Source: an uncultured Oscillospiraceae bacterium (GTDB lineage Bacteria > Bacillota > Clostridia > Oscillospirales > Acutalibacteraceae). From it: a stretch of DNA of 22,702 nt. The stretch covers positions 1 through 22,702 of the forward strand of contig UQGM01000038.1 in NCBI GenBank assembly GCA_900540535.1, in the 5' to 3' direction. Under the pieces are notes generated by a model. The model was not told the DNA's origin and did not search any database. It saw only the letters and a list, made by a program, of their open reading frames with translations. Position numbers and translations under genes: made by a program. Positions 22,273-22,702 of this stretch are shown one piece after another. Each line of letters starts with the position of its first letter. Position 1 is the first letter of the stretch.

Positions 22273-22702
22273 ATGGACAGAAAAAGTGAATTTCAAAAAA
22301 GCGATGAAACAACGGCTCTGATACTTAAAGCGGCGGCTCAGGTGTTTTCCGAAAACGGATACCGTGCCTCTACTATGCAGATGATAGCAGAGCGTGCAGG
22401 ACTTGTGCCCAGCGGAATATATTACTACTATTCCGGTAAGAAAGAGCTTCTTGAAGCCGTTGCAGATTATCTTATTTCACATCTTGAAGATTCTGTCTTT
22501 GAACGTTGGAGAGCACTTATTGAAAAAGACGGGCTTGAAGGATTTATTGATGATGCAATTGATGCTGTTGAAGAAGAAAAGACATATGTGCGTCTTTTGA
22601 GTAATCTCATTGCCGGAGCAAATGAGCTTGATGACAGCTACCATGAACGTCTTTCAGCTGTTTTTCTCAAGGTAAAAGAGGGTATAAGAAAACATATTAC
22701 CG
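22273..22702 (+). CDS. TetR/AcrR-family regulator (partial, 3' end outside window)
   Basis: I translated 143 codons, from ATG 22273 behind AAGGAGAG; the frame is open at the window end. Residues about 12-60 form a TetR HTH: TALILKAAAQVFSENGYRAS, then MQMIAERAGLVPSGIYYYYSGKKELLEAV. The visible part of the ligand domain is helical with no known match. It follows the ABC ATPase by 16 bases with no terminator between, so it may belong to the same operon as a second regulator, or be part of a further locus to the right. Full TetR proteins are about 190-200 residues, so about two thirds is present. Confidence 0.92.
   Translation, partial: MDRKSEFQKSDETTALILKAAAQVFSENGYRASTMQMIAERAGLVPSGIYYYYSGKKELLEAVADYLISHLEDSVFERWRALIEKDGLEGFIDDAIDAVEEEKTYVRLLSNLIAGANELDDSYHERLSAVFLKVKEGIRKHIT

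Noticed and set aside
1..22702. CRISPR arrays, insertion sequences, integrases, phage genes or toxin-antitoxin pairs
   Set aside because: No regularly spaced direct repeats, terminal inverted repeats with a transposase, or matching protein families were seen on either strand.

Overview
The window looks like chromosomal DNA of a spore-forming, anaerobic Clostridia-type Firmicute, probably of the Ruminococcaceae/Oscillospiraceae kind. The evidence is a small acid-soluble spore protein gene, a SigH-like sigma factor, strong AGGAGG-type ribosome binding sites, frequent TTG/GTG starts, a Bacillus-type LexA box and a yjdF-type leader RNA. Base composition is moderate to AT-rich. No transposase, integrase, phage gene or CRISPR array was seen.

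Layout. 1-996 (-) is the N-terminal 80% or so of murA. It is divergent from a GlpP-type antiterminator gene (1249-1815). A spore protein gene (1986-2183) has its own terminator. Then comes a run trmN6-like / rsmI / membrane protein with a DUF4375-like region (2395-4570), an SDR oxidoreductase (to 5469), a cytoplasmic GH89 alpha-N-acetylglucosaminidase (5552-8053) and a membrane-anchored GH28-like beta-helix protein (8118-9620). A long hairpin separates these from a minus-strand histidine-phosphatase homologue (9713-10435) that lacks the catalytic histidine. That gene is divergent from an XRE regulator (10552-11163).

11236-14395 is mostly minus strand: a DUF6512-like membrane protein, a zinc-ribbon protein, a SigH-like sigma factor and DNA polymerase IV with a perfect LexA box. 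Between the sigma factor and the zinc-ribbon gene lies a degenerate tRNA-like element. To the right of dinB is a 358-base gap with a strong promoter carrying a perfect 19-bp palindrome, a foldable leader, and the start of a secreted alpha/beta hydrolase whose signal peptide is put out of frame by one base.

15697-16122 (-) is yjdF with its leader RNA. Divergent to it is a zinc/cadmium efflux operon (ArsR/SmtB sensor plus P1B ATPase) with a recognisable operator. The right end holds a Crp/Fnr regulator with a likely autoregulatory palindrome, a complete NitT/TauT-type ABC importer (lipoprotein, permease, ATPase), and the first two thirds or so of a TetR regulator that runs off the window.

Most genes are housekeeping or ordinary accessory genes. 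The least explained signals are the tRNA-like element (12209-12275), the promoter palindrome, leader and shifted start at 14571-14780, and the H-to-N change in the phosphatase. No wholly new multi-gene system is evident.
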